Shown: positions 53,293 through 63,425, counted from the first letter of the stretch. The stretch: 64,000 nt of DNA from Azophilus sp965220835 (GCA_965220835.1 OZ244842.1:1178001-1242000); one strand, 5' to 3'. The notes: generated by a model not told the origin, from the sequence alone. A program made the numbers and translations.

Positions 53293-54758
53293 CCGCCTTG
53301 GATTTTCAAGCGCTCGCCCCGCACCTCACGCTGACCGGCGGGCTCATGGTGGTGCTGCTGGCCGTTTCCTTTTGGCGCAGCCACCGCTTGACCTTGACGT
53401 TGACGCTGCTGTCCTTGGCCGCGGCCTTCATCGCCCTGTGGCCGGGGCTGGATGCCGGGGCGCGGGACGTCACCCCGCTGCTGAGGCTGGACGCCTACGC
53501 CGCCTTCTTCAACGGCCTGTTCATTCTCATTGGCGCAGTCACCGCCTTGCTGGCCCACCGCTATCTGGCCGGCCGGGCAGGCAGCCAGGAGGAATTCCAC
53601 GTGCTCTTGTTGGCGGCCACCCTCGGGGCCATGACCTTGGCCAGCGCCCAGCATTTTGCCGCCCTGCTTTTGGGGCTGGAGATTCTCTCGATCTCGCTGT
53701 ACGCGATGGTGGCGTATCCCGAAGAGGACCACCCGCCGCTGGAGGCGGCGTTGAAGTACTTGGTGCTCTCCGGGGTCGGCTCCACCATCATGCTGTTCGG
53801 CATGGCGCTGATCTACCACGCCACCGGCGCACTGGGTTTCGCCGAACTGGCCGCCTTCATCGCCACCGGCGACCGGTCCGACCTGTGGCTGACCGCAGGC
53901 CAGGTGCTGTTCATCGTCGGCATCGCCTTCAAGCTGTCCTTGATTCCGTTCCACATGTGGACGCCGGACGTTTACCAAGGCGCTCCGGCGCCGGTGACCG
54001 GCTACTTGGCCACGGTCTCCAAGGCGGCGACGTTTGCCGTGCTGCTGCGCTTTGCCGTGGACGCCCGGCTCATGGAGCTCTCCGAAGGGGGGGCGGCTTC
54101 GGTGGCCATGCTGTTCGCCATCATCGCCGTGCTGTCGATGGTGATTGGCAACGTGCTGGCGCTGCTGCAGGACAGCATCAAACGCTTGTTGGCGTACTCG
54201 TCCATCGCCCATGTGGGCTATCTGCTGATTGCCCTGCTGGTGCTCGGCGCGCTGCCTGGCGATGCCATGGCCGTGGAAACCGCACTGGTGTTTCTTGCCG
54301 GCTACTTGGCGATGACGCTGGCCGCCTTCGCCGTGGTCAGCGAACTGAGCTCCGCGGCAGCCGGGGAGCGGGATCAAATTGCCGAGTACCGCGGCCTCTT
54401 CTGGCGGCGTCCGGTGCTGGCCGCGGTCTTGACCGCGGCGCTGCTGTCCTTGGCCGGCATCCCGCTGACCGCGGGCTTCATCGCCAAGTTCTACCTGTTC
54501 GCCGCTGGCGTCGAAGGTGCGCTTTGGGGTCTCCTTTGGGCCTTGGTGGTCGGCAGCGCCTTGTCCATCTACTACTACCTGAAGATCGTGTTTGCCATGA
54601 CCGTGCGCGGCGCGGAGGCCCCAGCAGTGCCGGCCTCCGTGGCAGGAGTGGCCACGGCCGCAGCGCTGGGCCTTGCGGTTTTGGCGCTCGGCATCTACCC
54701 CACGCCGCTCATCGATTGGGTGGGTGACATCGCCCAAGGCCTGCAAAGCCAGCCCTAA
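53289..54758 (+). CDS. nuoN: NADH-quinone oxidoreductase subunit N
   Basis: The 489-residue antiporter-like subunit has LLLGLEILSISLYAMVAY with the key Glu, FKLSLIPFHMWTPDVYQGAP with the key Lys, and SSIAHVGYLL. It is the last nuo gene. A 30-bp tandem repeat with inverted symmetry follows its stop by about 30 bp. Confidence 0.95.
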   Translation: MTALDFQALAPHLTLTGGLMVVLLAVSFWRSHRLTLTLTLLSLAAAFIALWPGLDAGARDVTPLLRLDAYAAFFNGLFILIGAVTALLAHRYLAGRAGSQEEFHVLLLAATLGAMTLASAQHFAALLLGLEILSISLYAMVAYPEEDHPPLEAALKYLVLSGVGSTIMLFGMALIYHATGALGFAELAAFIATGDRSDLWLTAGQVLFIVGIAFKLSLIPFHMWTPDVYQGAPAPVTGYLATVSKAATFAVLLRFAVDARLMELSEGGAASVAMLFAIIAVLSMVIGNVLALLQDSIKRLLAYSSIAHVGYLLIALLVLGALPGDAMAVETALVFLAGYLAMTLAAFAVVSELSSAAAGERDQIAEYRGLFWRRPVLAAVLTAALLSLAGIPLTAGFIAKFYLFAAGVEGALWGLLWALVVGSALSIYYYLKIVFAMTVRGAEAPAVPASVAGVATAAALGLAVLALGIYPTPLIDWVGDIAQGLQSQP

Positions 54759-54789
54759 GCTGAACCAATCGGGAAACCGTTCAGCAAGC

Positions 54790-54879
54790 ATCTTCGGTCG
54801 GGCGTCCTCACCGACCGGCGTCCTCGGTCGGGCGTCCTCGCCGACCAGCGTCCTCGGTCGGGCGTCCTCGCTGACCAGC
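54790..54879. repeat. 30-bp tandem repeat with hairpins after nuoN
   Basis: There are three units, at 54790-54819, 54820-54849 and 54850-54879. Each holds CGGTCGGGCGTCCTC and, on its far side, CCGACC or CTGACC, so GGTCGG and CCGACC can pair within a unit. The block lies between the end of the nuo operon and a TonB receptor gene, where it could end or attenuate transcription. Confidence 0.75.
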
Positions 54880-54949
54880 GTAGCGCGGCGTTGCATGTCA
54901 CGTCGATTTGCTGGTACAACGGCTGGACCGACTTAAAGGGAGAGGGGAG

Positions 54950-57397
54950 ATGAGCACAATGATCGCTCAATCGCTGCGTGGCTTGGTTTGTGCGTTGTCG
55001 TTGATCGCCGTGTCCGCGGTCGCTCAGGACGCACGTGAAGGGGGGAGTGGCGAGTCTGCGTCGGGCATCATTGAGGAGCTTTTGGTCACCGCCCGCCGAC
55101 GGGAGGAGAACGTGCAGGAGGTGCCGATTCCGGTAACCGCCCTGTCCGGCCAAGACTTGAAGGACCGGGCTGCGGACGACGTGCGCGACCTCATGCGCAT
55201 CACGCCGAACCTGGACTTCCAGCAAGCGGCCTCTGCCAAGAACACGGCTCAGGTGTTCCTGCGCGGCATCGGGCAGGTGAACTGGGCGCCCACCCAAGAT
55301 CCGAAGATCGGGATCTATGTGGATGGCGTTTACCTCGGCCGCTCCCAAGGCGCCGTGTTCGACTTTCTGGATGTGGACCGGGTGGAGGTCCTGCGCGGTC
55401 CCCAGGGCACGCTGTTTGGCCGCAACACCACGGCCGGCCTCATTCACGTGATCAGCAACCGCCCCCAGGAGGCGTTCGACTACGCCGTGGCTGCGGGCGT
55501 CGGCAATGACGGCATTCTGACTGGCGAGGCGATGATCAACATCCCGTTCAGCGACACCTTGGCAGCCCGACTGGCCGTGCAGCACCGTGAAGCGGACGGC
55601 TACGTCAAGAACACGGGCACCGGCGAGGATTGGAACGACGAAGACTCGCAGGTGGCGCGGCTGTCGCTGCGCTGGCAGCCCAATGACCGCCTCCTTGCTG
55701 ACCTGATCGTGGACCTGCAGCGCGTGCGGGAGAAGTCCGGACTGGGCAGCTGTGAATGGGGCGGCCCGGACAACGGCGCGGATGCGCCCTTCCTCAGCCT
55801 GCAAAGCGCTGCCTACTGGTTGGGCGTTTACGACGAGATCAAGGACACCTGCAACGCCACCACAGCCTACGAATCCGGCGAGAACGACCCAGCTGAGAAC
55901 AATGTGGACGCCCTGAGCTTCGCCTTGAACCTGGATGTTGATCTCGGCTTCGCAACCCTGTCGTCCATTTCCTCCTACCGCGACCTGGAGGATTTCAACG
56001 GCTCCTGGGGCTGGGCGTCGGATACCGTCGGCACGGCGTCTTACTTGGAGGTCATCGGCATTGACGACAACAAGGCCGAACAGTGGAGCCAGGAACTGCG
56101 CCTTTCCGGGGTGGCGTTCAATGACACCGTGGACTGGACCGTCGGCGGCTACCTGTTCGAGGAGGATGCGGACAACAACCTGGACGTGCCGTTGTTTCGC
56201 GGCGTTCAACTTCCCGATTGCGAGTCTTCGCCGATTTCCTGCTTTCCCTTTCCCTTGATTCCCGGCACGCCCTTGGCACCGCTGGGGGGAGTGCCCTTCG
56301 GCGTGGTGGCCCAGCAGCTTTTCCAGATTGGCGGCAGCCGCCATCAGATATTCGATGCCACAAACTCATCCGAAGCCCTGTTCGGGGAGGTCACTTGGCG
56401 GTTCATGGACCGCTTCGCACTGACTGCCGGCGTGCGCCACACGTGGGACAAACGGGAGTTCACCCGCACGGAGAGGCTGCTCATCGGCGTGCCGGACCCC
56501 ACTCTTGCATGCCCGCCGGGAACCCCGCCGCCGGTTGGCGGCACCACCTGCTACGTGGAGGAGAGCTTCAGCGAGACAACGCCGCGCGCCATCTTAAGCT
56601 ACAACATCAGCGAAAACGTGATGGTTTACGGGGGCTGGAGCCGCGGCTACTCCAGCGGCGGCTTCAACCAGGACGTGCGCATGCGGCCCTTCGACCCGGA
56701 GATATCCAGCAACTGGGAAGGCGGGATCAAGTCCCTGCTGAGGGATGGCCGGCTCATGCTGAACCTGACCGCATTCCACAACACCTACGAGAACCAGCAG
56801 CTCACCGTGGGCCGCACCGTGGATGGCCAGCCCACCGCCGACCTGATCAATGCCCAGCAGGCGACGCTCTATGGCTTCGAGGGCGAGATTCGGGCCGAGC
56901 TACCGGCCGGCTTCTACATGCTGGGCTCAATCGGCGTGCTTGACGGCGAATACGATGAGTTCACCGTGCAGGACAATCTGACCGATCCCACAACGGGTCT
57001 GGAAGTCATCGTCACCCGCGATCTGAAGGATACCGAGGTGGTCCGTCTGGCGCCCGTCACCTACAGTGTCGCGTTGGGCAACCACCGCACGTTCGACGGC
57101 GGCGGCACCTTGAACGCGCAACTGGGCTGGGCCTTTCGCGGGCGCACCTACAACACCCTGGAGACCCAACGCTCGTCCCGCCAAGGCAAGTACGGCCTGC
57201 TCGACGGTCGGGTTGTCTGGACGCTGCCGAATGGCCAAACATCCATAGCGCTTTGGGGCTCCAACTTGCTGGACCGGGAATACTACGGCAGCGCCATCGA
57301 CTTGACCGGCGGCAATTCTCCAGCCGGCACCAACACGAAGTACTGGGGCGAACCGCGCCGCTTCGGCATCGAGTTTCGGCACAGCTTGGGCGACTAG
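54950..57397 (+). CDS. TonB-dependent outer membrane receptor
   Basis: The 815-residue receptor has a signal peptide (LRGLVCALSLIAVSAVAQ), a TonB-box-like IIEELLVTARRREENVQEV, and a plug with VDRVEVLRGPQGTLFGRNTTAG, followed by a barrel with several paired cysteines (CESSPISC). An AGAGGGGAG ribosome-binding site precedes the ATG. A small ABM/IsdG-type protein is encoded 71 bp downstream, which hints at haem or a related ligand; that substrate is inference. Confidence 0.9.
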   Translation: MSTMIAQSLRGLVCALSLIAVSAVAQDAREGGSGESASGIIEELLVTARRREENVQEVPIPVTALSGQDLKDRAADDVRDLMRITPNLDFQQAASAKNTAQVFLRGIGQVNWAPTQDPKIGIYVDGVYLGRSQGAVFDFLDVDRVEVLRGPQGTLFGRNTTAGLIHVISNRPQEAFDYAVAAGVGNDGILTGEAMINIPFSDTLAARLAVQHREADGYVKNTGTGEDWNDEDSQVARLSLRWQPNDRLLADLIVDLQRVREKSGLGSCEWGGPDNGADAPFLSLQSAAYWLGVYDEIKDTCNATTAYESGENDPAENNVDALSFALNLDVDLGFATLSSISSYRDLEDFNGSWGWASDTVGTASYLEVIGIDDNKAEQWSQELRLSGVAFNDTVDWTVGGYLFEEDADNNLDVPLFRGVQLPDCESSPISCFPFPLIPGTPLAPLGGVPFGVVAQQLFQIGGSRHQIFDATNSSEALFGEVTWRFMDRFALTAGVRHTWDKREFTRTERLLIGVPDPTLACPPGTPPPVGGTTCYVEESFSETTPRAILSYNISENVMVYGGWSRGYSSGGFNQDVRMRPFDPEISSNWEGGIKSLLRDGRLMLNLTAFHNTYENQQLTVGRTVDGQPTADLINAQQATLYGFEGEIRAELPAGFYMLGSIGVLDGEYDEFTVQDNLTDPTTGLEVIVTRDLKDTEVVRLAPVTYSVALGNHRTFDGGGTLNAQLGWAFRGRTYNTLETQRSSRQGKYGLLDGRVVWTLPNGQTSIALWGSNLLDREYYGSAIDLTGGNSPAGTNTKYWGEPRRFGIEFRHSLGD

Positions 57398-57468
57398 TAG
57401 AATTGAAGCACCACGCGCCTTGGCGGGGCGCCCGGCACCACGGTTGACGATTAAGGAGCACCGCATTC

Positions 57469-57771
57469 ATGTTTATCGCAATGAACCGATTCCAGATCGC
57501 CAAGGGCTTCGAAGCCGGTTTCGAGAAGGTGTGGCGCGAGCGCGATACCTATCTGTCCGAAGTGCCCGGCTTCGTGGACTTTCACCTGCTCAAGGGCCCG
57601 GAGGGCGACGACCACGTGCTCTACGCCTCCCACAGCGTCTGGGAAAGCCGCGACGCGTTCATCGCTTGGACCGAGTCCGAGCACTTCCGCAAGGCCCATG
57701 CGCAGGCCAGCGCCCCCAAGGGAACCTACTTGGGCCACCCGAATCTGGAGACCTTTGAAGCGGTGCTCTAG
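57469..57771 (+). CDS. Antibiotic biosynthesis monooxygenase / IsdG-like protein
   Basis: The 100-residue ferredoxin-like ABM-domain protein has IAMNRFQIAKGFEAGFEKVW, then FVDFHLLKGP and SVWESRDAFIAWTESEHFRKAH. This resembles HmoA/IsdG-type haem-degrading monooxygenases, where an Asn, a Trp and a His near the C-terminal helix act on haem. The Asn (N6), a Trp and a His are all present at plausible places. The gene follows a TonB receptor, which fits haem uptake and breakdown, though other ABM roles remain possible. Confidence 0.75.
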   Translation: MFIAMNRFQIAKGFEAGFEKVWRERDTYLSEVPGFVDFHLLKGPEGDDHVLYASHSVWESRDAFIAWTESEHFRKAHAQASAPKGTYLGHPNLETFEAVL

Positions 57772-57967
57772 GCAATTGCCGCGCCTCGCATGGAACAAGT
57801 TTCCAGATCTGCCGATGGAAAGAGCACTCCAATAGTCCAATCGAGGGCGCGAACCTTCGATTGGGGTTGCCCTCACCCCGGTACCCCGCCTGAATCAGGC
57901 GCTTCCTCGGGAGCTCGGGCAGCTTTCCCTCTCGGACGGCGCATAGCGCCGTTCCTCCGCAGGATGG

Positions 57968-59515
57968 ATGTGCACTGGGGAAGGGGCTAGTTCCCCGCCC
58001 CTTCGCAGCTCAGTCACTAAGTTGGAAACTCGCGTCGTCGTAGTCGGCTCCGGCAATGCCGGGCTCTGCGCCGCCCTATCGGCGGCCCGCCAAGGTGCCG
58101 AGGTCGTTGTTGTGGAAGCGGGCGGAGAAGAGGATTTTGGCGGCAACAGCCGCTACACGGCAGGAGCCATGCGCTTCGCCTATCAAGGTCGCGACACAGT
58201 GTTGGGTTTGATCGATTCCGAGGACCCCCGAGTTGCGGCCAGTGACTTCGGAACCTATTCCGAAGCCGAGTTTGAGGCGGATCTGCGTCGTTTCTCGGGT
58301 GGCAGGAAACTTAACCCACTACAGCGCCTGTTGGTTCGAGAAAGCCACCCAACGCTGCTGTGGCTGGCGGCCTGCGGCGTTTCCTTCGAACCCATATACA
58401 GCCGGCAAGCGGTGCTCGTTGATGGCCGTTATCGTTTCTGGGGCGGGCTGACACTGGCAGCGGCGGGCGAGGGCGAAGGGCTGGTCAGCCGCGAAAGGGA
58501 GTTGGCGCAGCACTGCGGTTGCGAGTTCGCGCTCAATGACGCGGTTGTCGCTTTGCGACAAACACAAGCCGCTTTACGGCCAAAACAAAGCCGGGTTTCC
58601 GGTGTTCGCACTGCCTCCGGAAGGGAGCTCGAAGCCGATGCCGTGGTGCTGGCCTGTGGCGGCTTCGAAGCCAACGCCGATCAGCGAGCCGCTCAACTCG
58701 GCGTGGTGTGGCGCAATGCCCGAGTGCGCGGCACTCCACTCAATCAAGGTGCGGGATTGCAACTGGCCACAGCCGCCGGGGCTGCCTTGGCCGGAGACTT
58801 TGAACGCTGTCACGCCGTATGCATGGACACCGCAACACCGGATTTCCGCCACAGCGTCATGCCCCATGTCAACCGGCGTCGCTTTCGCCGCATCAGCTAC
58901 CCGTTCGGCATCATGCTCAATCGCCGCGGTGAGCGCTTTGTTGACGAGGGAGCCGACTTCCGAAACTACACCTACGCCCAGTACGGTGCCGCGGTGCTTG
59001 AGCAACCCGGCGCGGTGGCTTGGCAGATTTTCGACAGTGCGGGGGCAAAACTGCTCTATGACGACTACTTCCAGGAAGTGGCCACCCACTGGCAGACTGA
59101 AAGTCTGTCCGAACTGATCGATCAATTGCCAGGCATCGACCGTTCCCGGGCAATGCGCACCTTGGACGCCTACAACGCCAGTGCGTCTGGAGAGGGCTTC
59201 GATCCCACCATCAAGGACGGCTGCGCCACCCGCGGGCTTGACCCACCCAAGAGCAACTGGGCAACGCCCCTTGCAAAACCCCCGTTTCACGCCTTTGAAG
59301 TCACCTGTGGCATCACCTTTACCTATGGGGGTTTGGCGGTGGACGTGAAGGGCCGGGTGCTCAACGGGGCCGGCCAACCCATACCCGGCTTGTTTGCGGC
59401 CGGGGAGATCGTCGGTGGCTTGTTTTTCAACGGCTATCCAGGCGGCTCCGGCCTGACCGCCGGAGCGGTCATGGGCCGCCGTGCGGGCCGCAGCGCCGCG
59501 AGCCCAATGCCCTAG
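57968..59515 (+). CDS. FAD-dependent dehydrogenase (tricarballylate dehydrogenase-like)
   Basis: The protein of up to 515 residues is a fumarate reductase/succinate dehydrogenase flavoprotein-type enzyme. It has a dinucleotide fold (RVVVVGSGNAGLCAALSAA), GGNSRYTAGAMRFAY, and a closing FAD motif, GLFAAGEIVGGLFFNGYPGGSGLT. The closest pattern I recognise is TcuA, which oxidises tricarballylate to aconitate. The ATG at 57968 gives an N-terminal extension; a TTG at 58021 would begin closer to the conserved fold. Confidence 0.82.
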   Translation: MCTGEGASSPPLRSSVTKLETRVVVVGSGNAGLCAALSAARQGAEVVVVEAGGEEDFGGNSRYTAGAMRFAYQGRDTVLGLIDSEDPRVAASDFGTYSEAEFEADLRRFSGGRKLNPLQRLLVRESHPTLLWLAACGVSFEPIYSRQAVLVDGRYRFWGGLTLAAAGEGEGLVSRERELAQHCGCEFALNDAVVALRQTQAALRPKQSRVSGVRTASGRELEADAVVLACGGFEANADQRAAQLGVVWRNARVRGTPLNQGAGLQLATAAGAALAGDFERCHAVCMDTATPDFRHSVMPHVNRRRFRRISYPFGIMLNRRGERFVDEGADFRNYTYAQYGAAVLEQPGAVAWQIFDSAGAKLLYDDYFQEVATHWQTESLSELIDQLPGIDRSRAMRTLDAYNASASGEGFDPTIKDGCATRGLDPPKSNWATPLAKPPFHAFEVTCGITFTYGGLAVDVKGRVLNGAGQPIPGLFAAGEIVGGLFFNGYPGGSGLTAGAVMGRRAGRSAASPMP

Positions 59516-59680
59516 GGCAGAGGCAACCAGCACGGGCTGCATGCGCATCTCCATGCCAGCAGTGGCTCAGGTATATTAGGCGCTTTTGGGGAAGAGGCTC
59601 GAAATGATGGGCGTCAAGCTGGATATCCCGGCTGACGCGATTCAAACCGAGCCGCTAACTGCTTTAACTGGGAGAACCAC

Positions 59681-60952
59681 ATGGACTTTGACATTCCGCA
59701 GAAGTTGGCGGACTACTTGAAGGAGCTCGATGACTTCATAGAGCGCGAGATCAAGCCCCTTGAGGAGCGCGACGACAACATTCGCTTCTTCGACCATCGC
59801 CGCGAGGATGCCCGCACCGACTGGGAGCGGGGCGGGCTGCCCAACGAAGGTTGGGAGGCGCTCATGCACGAGGCGCGGCGCCGGGCCGACGCGGCGGGCC
59901 ATTACCGCTACGCCTGCCCCAAGGCCTATGGCGGGCGGGAAGGCACCAACCTGGACATGGCCATCATCCGCGAGCATTTGGCCGTCAAGGGCTTGGGCTT
60001 GCACAACGACCTGCAAACCGAGCACTCCATCGTCGGCAACAACGTCGGCCTGCTGCTCATGATCCTCTACGGCACGGAAGAGCAAAAGGCCGAGTGGATC
60101 GACGATTTGGCCGAGGGCCGGCGGGGCTTCGCGTTCGGCATCACGGAACCGGAGCATGGCTCGGACGCCACCCACATGGAAACCAACGCCTACCGGGACG
60201 GCGATGAGTGGGTGATTAACGGCGCCAAGACTTGGAACACCGGCATTCACCGGGCCAAGTACGACATGATCATGGCCCGCACCGCCGGCAAGGCCGGGGA
60301 CGGGGAGGGCATCACCGCATTTCTGACGCCCACAGATTCCGAGGGCTTCAAGATTGAGGAAATGCTCTGGACCTTCAACATGCCCACGGACCACGGCCGC
60401 ATTTCCCTGAAGGACGTTCGGGTGCCCCACGGATCGATTTTCGGCGGCGAGGGCCGCGGCCTGCAGATTGTGCAGCACTTCTTCAACGAGAACCGCATTC
60501 GCCAAGCGGCCTCCAGCTTGGGTGCGGCGCAGTTCTGCATCAATGAGTCCGTGCGCTACGCCACCGAGCGCAAGCCCTTCGGCAAGCCGCTCTCCTCCAA
60601 CCAGGGCATACAGTTTCCCCTAGTGGAGTTGCAGACCCAGTGCGAGATGCTGCGCGCCCTGATCCACAAGACCGCTTGGTTGATGGACAAGCATGGCGCC
60701 TTTTCCCAATCGGACAAGGTGTCGATGTGCAACTACTGGTCCAACCGCCTGTGCTGCGAAGCGGCAGACCGGGCCATGCAGGTGCACGGTGGCCTTGGCT
60801 ACTCGCGGCACAAGCCCTTCGAGCACATCTACCGCCACCACCGCCGCTACCGCATCACCGAGGGCGCCGAGGAAATCCAGATGCGCCGCGTGGCGGGCTA
60901 CATGTTCGGCTACATGAAGCAGCGAGCGCCGAAGGGGGTGCGGGAAGGGTAG
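59681..60952 (+). CDS. Acyl-CoA dehydrogenase family protein
   Basis: The 423-residue protein has the acyl-CoA dehydrogenase layout. Visible parts are FGITEPEHGSDATHMET (the FAD/substrate loop), INGAKTWNTGIHRAKYD, a helical C-terminal domain with YATERKPFGKPLSSNQGIQF, and MQVHGGLGYSRHKPFEHIYR. The catalytic base position is not certain from sequence alone. It should oxidise a short- or branched-chain acyl-CoA and pass electrons to ETF. Confidence 0.9.
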   Translation: MDFDIPQKLADYLKELDDFIEREIKPLEERDDNIRFFDHRREDARTDWERGGLPNEGWEALMHEARRRADAAGHYRYACPKAYGGREGTNLDMAIIREHLAVKGLGLHNDLQTEHSIVGNNVGLLLMILYGTEEQKAEWIDDLAEGRRGFAFGITEPEHGSDATHMETNAYRDGDEWVINGAKTWNTGIHRAKYDMIMARTAGKAGDGEGITAFLTPTDSEGFKIEEMLWTFNMPTDHGRISLKDVRVPHGSIFGGEGRGLQIVQHFFNENRIRQAASSLGAAQFCINESVRYATERKPFGKPLSSNQGIQFPLVELQTQCEMLRALIHKTAWLMDKHGAFSQSDKVSMCNYWSNRLCCEAADRAMQVHGGLGYSRHKPFEHIYRHHRRYRITEGAEEIQMRRVAGYMFGYMKQRAPKGVREG

Positions 60953-61013
60953 GCGCCTTGCAAAGTCTGGCTGCCACATGCACGAGGGTCCGTGCCGAAG
61001 GGCTTGAACCAAC

Positions 61014-62309
61014 ATGAACCTCATTCCATACAAGGCGCCCATCGCGCCAAAAGCTCTTTTGAACCTGGCTTCGTTCAGCAAGCAGAAGGACCGATCCTCG
61101 CCTCCGGCCTTTGTGGGGAGAACCGACATTATTGAGGACGTCGAGGAGTGTTTGCGGAACCTGCAAAGAGCAGGGGCTTCCTCGTCGTGCGGAATCGTCG
61201 TAAGCGGCCCGCCTGGATCCGGCAAAACGTCGCTTCTCCACCATCTGAGCGAGCAATACGCAGGATCCAGTGTCGTCTCCGTACAACTCTCAGGCGAGGA
61301 CTTAACGCATCCGCACTTGGTGGCCGCGGCGGTGTTGAAGGCCGCGTCCGTGCCCGCGAATGAACTCGGTCGGAAAGCGCAAACGAAGTGGGCCTTGGGC
61401 TTGGGCAAGACGGTGTCGGTCGAACGAGCCAACCAAATCGATACGCCAGCGACCCGCCTGTCCCGTCCGGAGTCAGTCTGGGATGTCGTGACGGATATGG
61501 TGCACATATCGCCCGAAACCACTTTCCTGGTGCTGGTTGATGAGTGTCAGCGGGTTGAGCGCGATCCCAACAGTCGATACAACTTGATCGCGGCGCAAAT
61601 GAATGACGCCAAGACCGGGGACATGAAGGTGCTTCCCGTGTTCGCCGGTTTATCGGACACCAAGGTGCGATTGGCGGAAGTCGGCGTGTCGCGAACAGCC
61701 GCGCCTTCCCATGCGCTGGAACCCCTGACTGAAGAGGAAGCCAGAGAGGCAATCAGTGCGTTCTTCGACAACGACCTATTCGGCATTCGAAGCGCTTTTG
61801 CACCCATGGACCAAACGCTTATAACCAACGTCCTCGTGGAAGCGAGCGAGTGCTACCCCCGTCATCTGCACTGCTACCTTCGCGGATTGGCGGCGGAACT
61901 CTCGACGGGATCCGGTGACTTGGACTTGGACCCTGCGCTCGACCACGGCCATCAAGCGCGGCTCGATTACAACTTCGACCGCGTGGAATCCGCAAATCTG
62001 GGGCCTTTCACCAAGACGCTCGCCCAAGCCGCAGGGACGATGCTGGACGAGTTCGACGAATTCGATGGGGATGAACTGATCGATCTCTCCATCCGCCTGC
62101 AACACGCCCTTGATCACGGCCAGGCTCGTGCGGCCATCGACCAAGCGATTCACTCCGGCGTCTTGGAGGTTTCTCCACGCCGCCCCAACAGCTTGCGGGC
62201 ACCTATTCCGTCAATGCTGACTTACTTAGCGTTGAACCGCAACGCCGAAGCGGCACTGCAACGAATGCGCGAGGCTTGCGGGCAGGGGTGTGACCTACGG
62301 CCCAGCTAG
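61014..62309 (+). CDS. AAA-family ATPase, orphan
   Basis: The 431-residue protein has an ORC/STAND-like AAA module: FVGRTDIIEDVEECLRNL, Walker A GPPGSGKT (residues 65-72) and Walker B with LVLVDECQRVE (Asp176-Glu177). A sensor-1-like VFAGLSD segment is followed by an arginine-rich helical part and a C-terminal helical domain with no named match. It stands alone between metabolic genes. Such ATPases occur in defence systems and phage-related regions, but no effector domain is attached or adjacent. Confidence 0.75.
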   Translation: MNLIPYKAPIAPKALLNLASFSKQKDRSSPPAFVGRTDIIEDVEECLRNLQRAGASSSCGIVVSGPPGSGKTSLLHHLSEQYAGSSVVSVQLSGEDLTHPHLVAAAVLKAASVPANELGRKAQTKWALGLGKTVSVERANQIDTPATRLSRPESVWDVVTDMVHISPETTFLVLVDECQRVERDPNSRYNLIAAQMNDAKTGDMKVLPVFAGLSDTKVRLAEVGVSRTAAPSHALEPLTEEEAREAISAFFDNDLFGIRSAFAPMDQTLITNVLVEASECYPRHLHCYLRGLAAELSTGSGDLDLDPALDHGHQARLDYNFDRVESANLGPFTKTLAQAAGTMLDEFDEFDGDELIDLSIRLQHALDHGQARAAIDQAIHSGVLEVSPRRPNSLRAPIPSMLTYLALNRNAEAALQRMREACGQGCDLRPS

Positions 62310-62336
62310 GCCGAAACGACTTCATCGTGCTGCCCG

Positions 62337-63425
62337 CTAGAGCGCCGCCCCTTCGCTACCGAGTGGCGCCCACGCCAGCAGTGAGGCGTCGTGGGGGAAC
62401 TCGTTGCGCACCAGTTCGGTGCCGGCGGCGTCGGCCATTTCCTTGTACTGCATCCAGGAGAGCACCGCCGCGATGGGGGTGTCCCGGCCTTCGTCGAACT
62501 GCAACGGGCCATAGACGTTGGCGGTGTAGATCAGGTCGTCGTCGCCAATGCGTTGGGTGGCGTCGTGGCGGGCGCCCGCGGGTTCGTAGAACCAGGTGCC
62601 GGGGCCGTAGCCTTCCGGGGGGCCGGCCCGGTAGCCGATGCGCCCGGAGAGCACCATGAAGTCCGCGGCGCCCAAGTGGTAGTGGGGCGCCGCCACGCCG
62701 TTGTGGCGCACGATCAACGACACCACGCCGGTTTCCTCGCTAACCCGCAGCACCTTGAGCCCGAGGTCCGGGGTGTCCGGATTGATGGACCATGGCACCC
62801 GCCGGGTGTCGATGAAATGCGGGTGGACGGCGCGCTCCTCGCTGGCCGCCACCGCGTCCGCGGCGCGCACCAATTCACCCGCATCGCTGCCGGCAATGGC
62901 CAAGGGTTCCGGCTGGCCTTGGTAGGCGGCTGGCCGGGGCTGCATGCACTCGGCCAGCGTATTGGGCACTAGCGTAACGCCACGCGCTTGGGCGGCAGCC
63001 TGGACATCCAGGCTAGTGAGGACGCTGGTCACTGACTGCCCGTCTTCGCCCAAAAAAGCCACCGGGCCGTAGAAGTTGGCCAGAAACTCGGTGTCTTGAT
63101 CGGCCGCCAGCGCATTGATCTTGGCGTTGGCGGGCACATAGCCCCAAACGCCCGGCGTCAAGTCACCGGTCAGCAGACCGTCCCCATAGGTCATGTGGCC
63201 CGATAGCACCATGAGGTCCATGGCGCCAAGATGCACCAGCCCGTTCAGCTTGCTGCCTCCGGCCAAGCGTGCCACGGTGCTGAACATGCCGCTTTCGTAG
63301 CTGGCGCGCAACGGCTTGATGGACAGCCCCGGCGCCTGCGGCAGCTCGATCCAAGGAATGTGGTTGGTGTCCACCCCACCTTCGATGCCGGTGGGATTGA
63401 AATCCGGGTTGTAGCCGACGCTCAT
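62337..63425 (-). CDS. Bicupin (ChrR-like double cupin) protein
   Basis: The 362-residue protein has two cupin halves. The first holds LVHLGAMDLMVLSGHMTYGDG and the second PHYHLGAADFMVLSGRIGY, with the metal-binding His pair visible in the second (PHYHLG) and only partly in the first. The layout matches ChrR-like cupins and acetylacetone-cleaving/dioxygenase relatives. It may be an Fe(II) dioxygenase on a small organic acid or ketone; the substrate is unknown. It is convergent with the AAA gene. Confidence 0.75.
   Translation of the reverse strand: MSVGYNPDFNPTGIEGGVDTNHIPWIELPQAPGLSIKPLRASYESGMFSTVARLAGGSKLNGLVHLGAMDLMVLSGHMTYGDGLLTGDLTPGVWGYVPANAKINALAADQDTEFLANFYGPVAFLGEDGQSVTSVLTSLDVQAAAQARGVTLVPNTLAECMQPRPAAYQGQPEPLAIAGSDAGELVRAADAVAASEERAVHPHFIDTRRVPWSINPDTPDLGLKVLRVSEETGVVSLIVRHNGVAAPHYHLGAADFMVLSGRIGYRAGPPEGYGPGTWFYEPAGARHDATQRIGDDDLIYTANVYGPLQFDEGRDTPIAAVLSWMQYKEMADAAGTELVRNEFPHDASLLAWAPLGSEGAAL

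Noticed and set aside
53229..54896. 555-codon minus-strand frame opposite nuoN
   Set aside because: Composition is dominated by Gln, Gly and His, as expected from antisense of a membrane protein gene.
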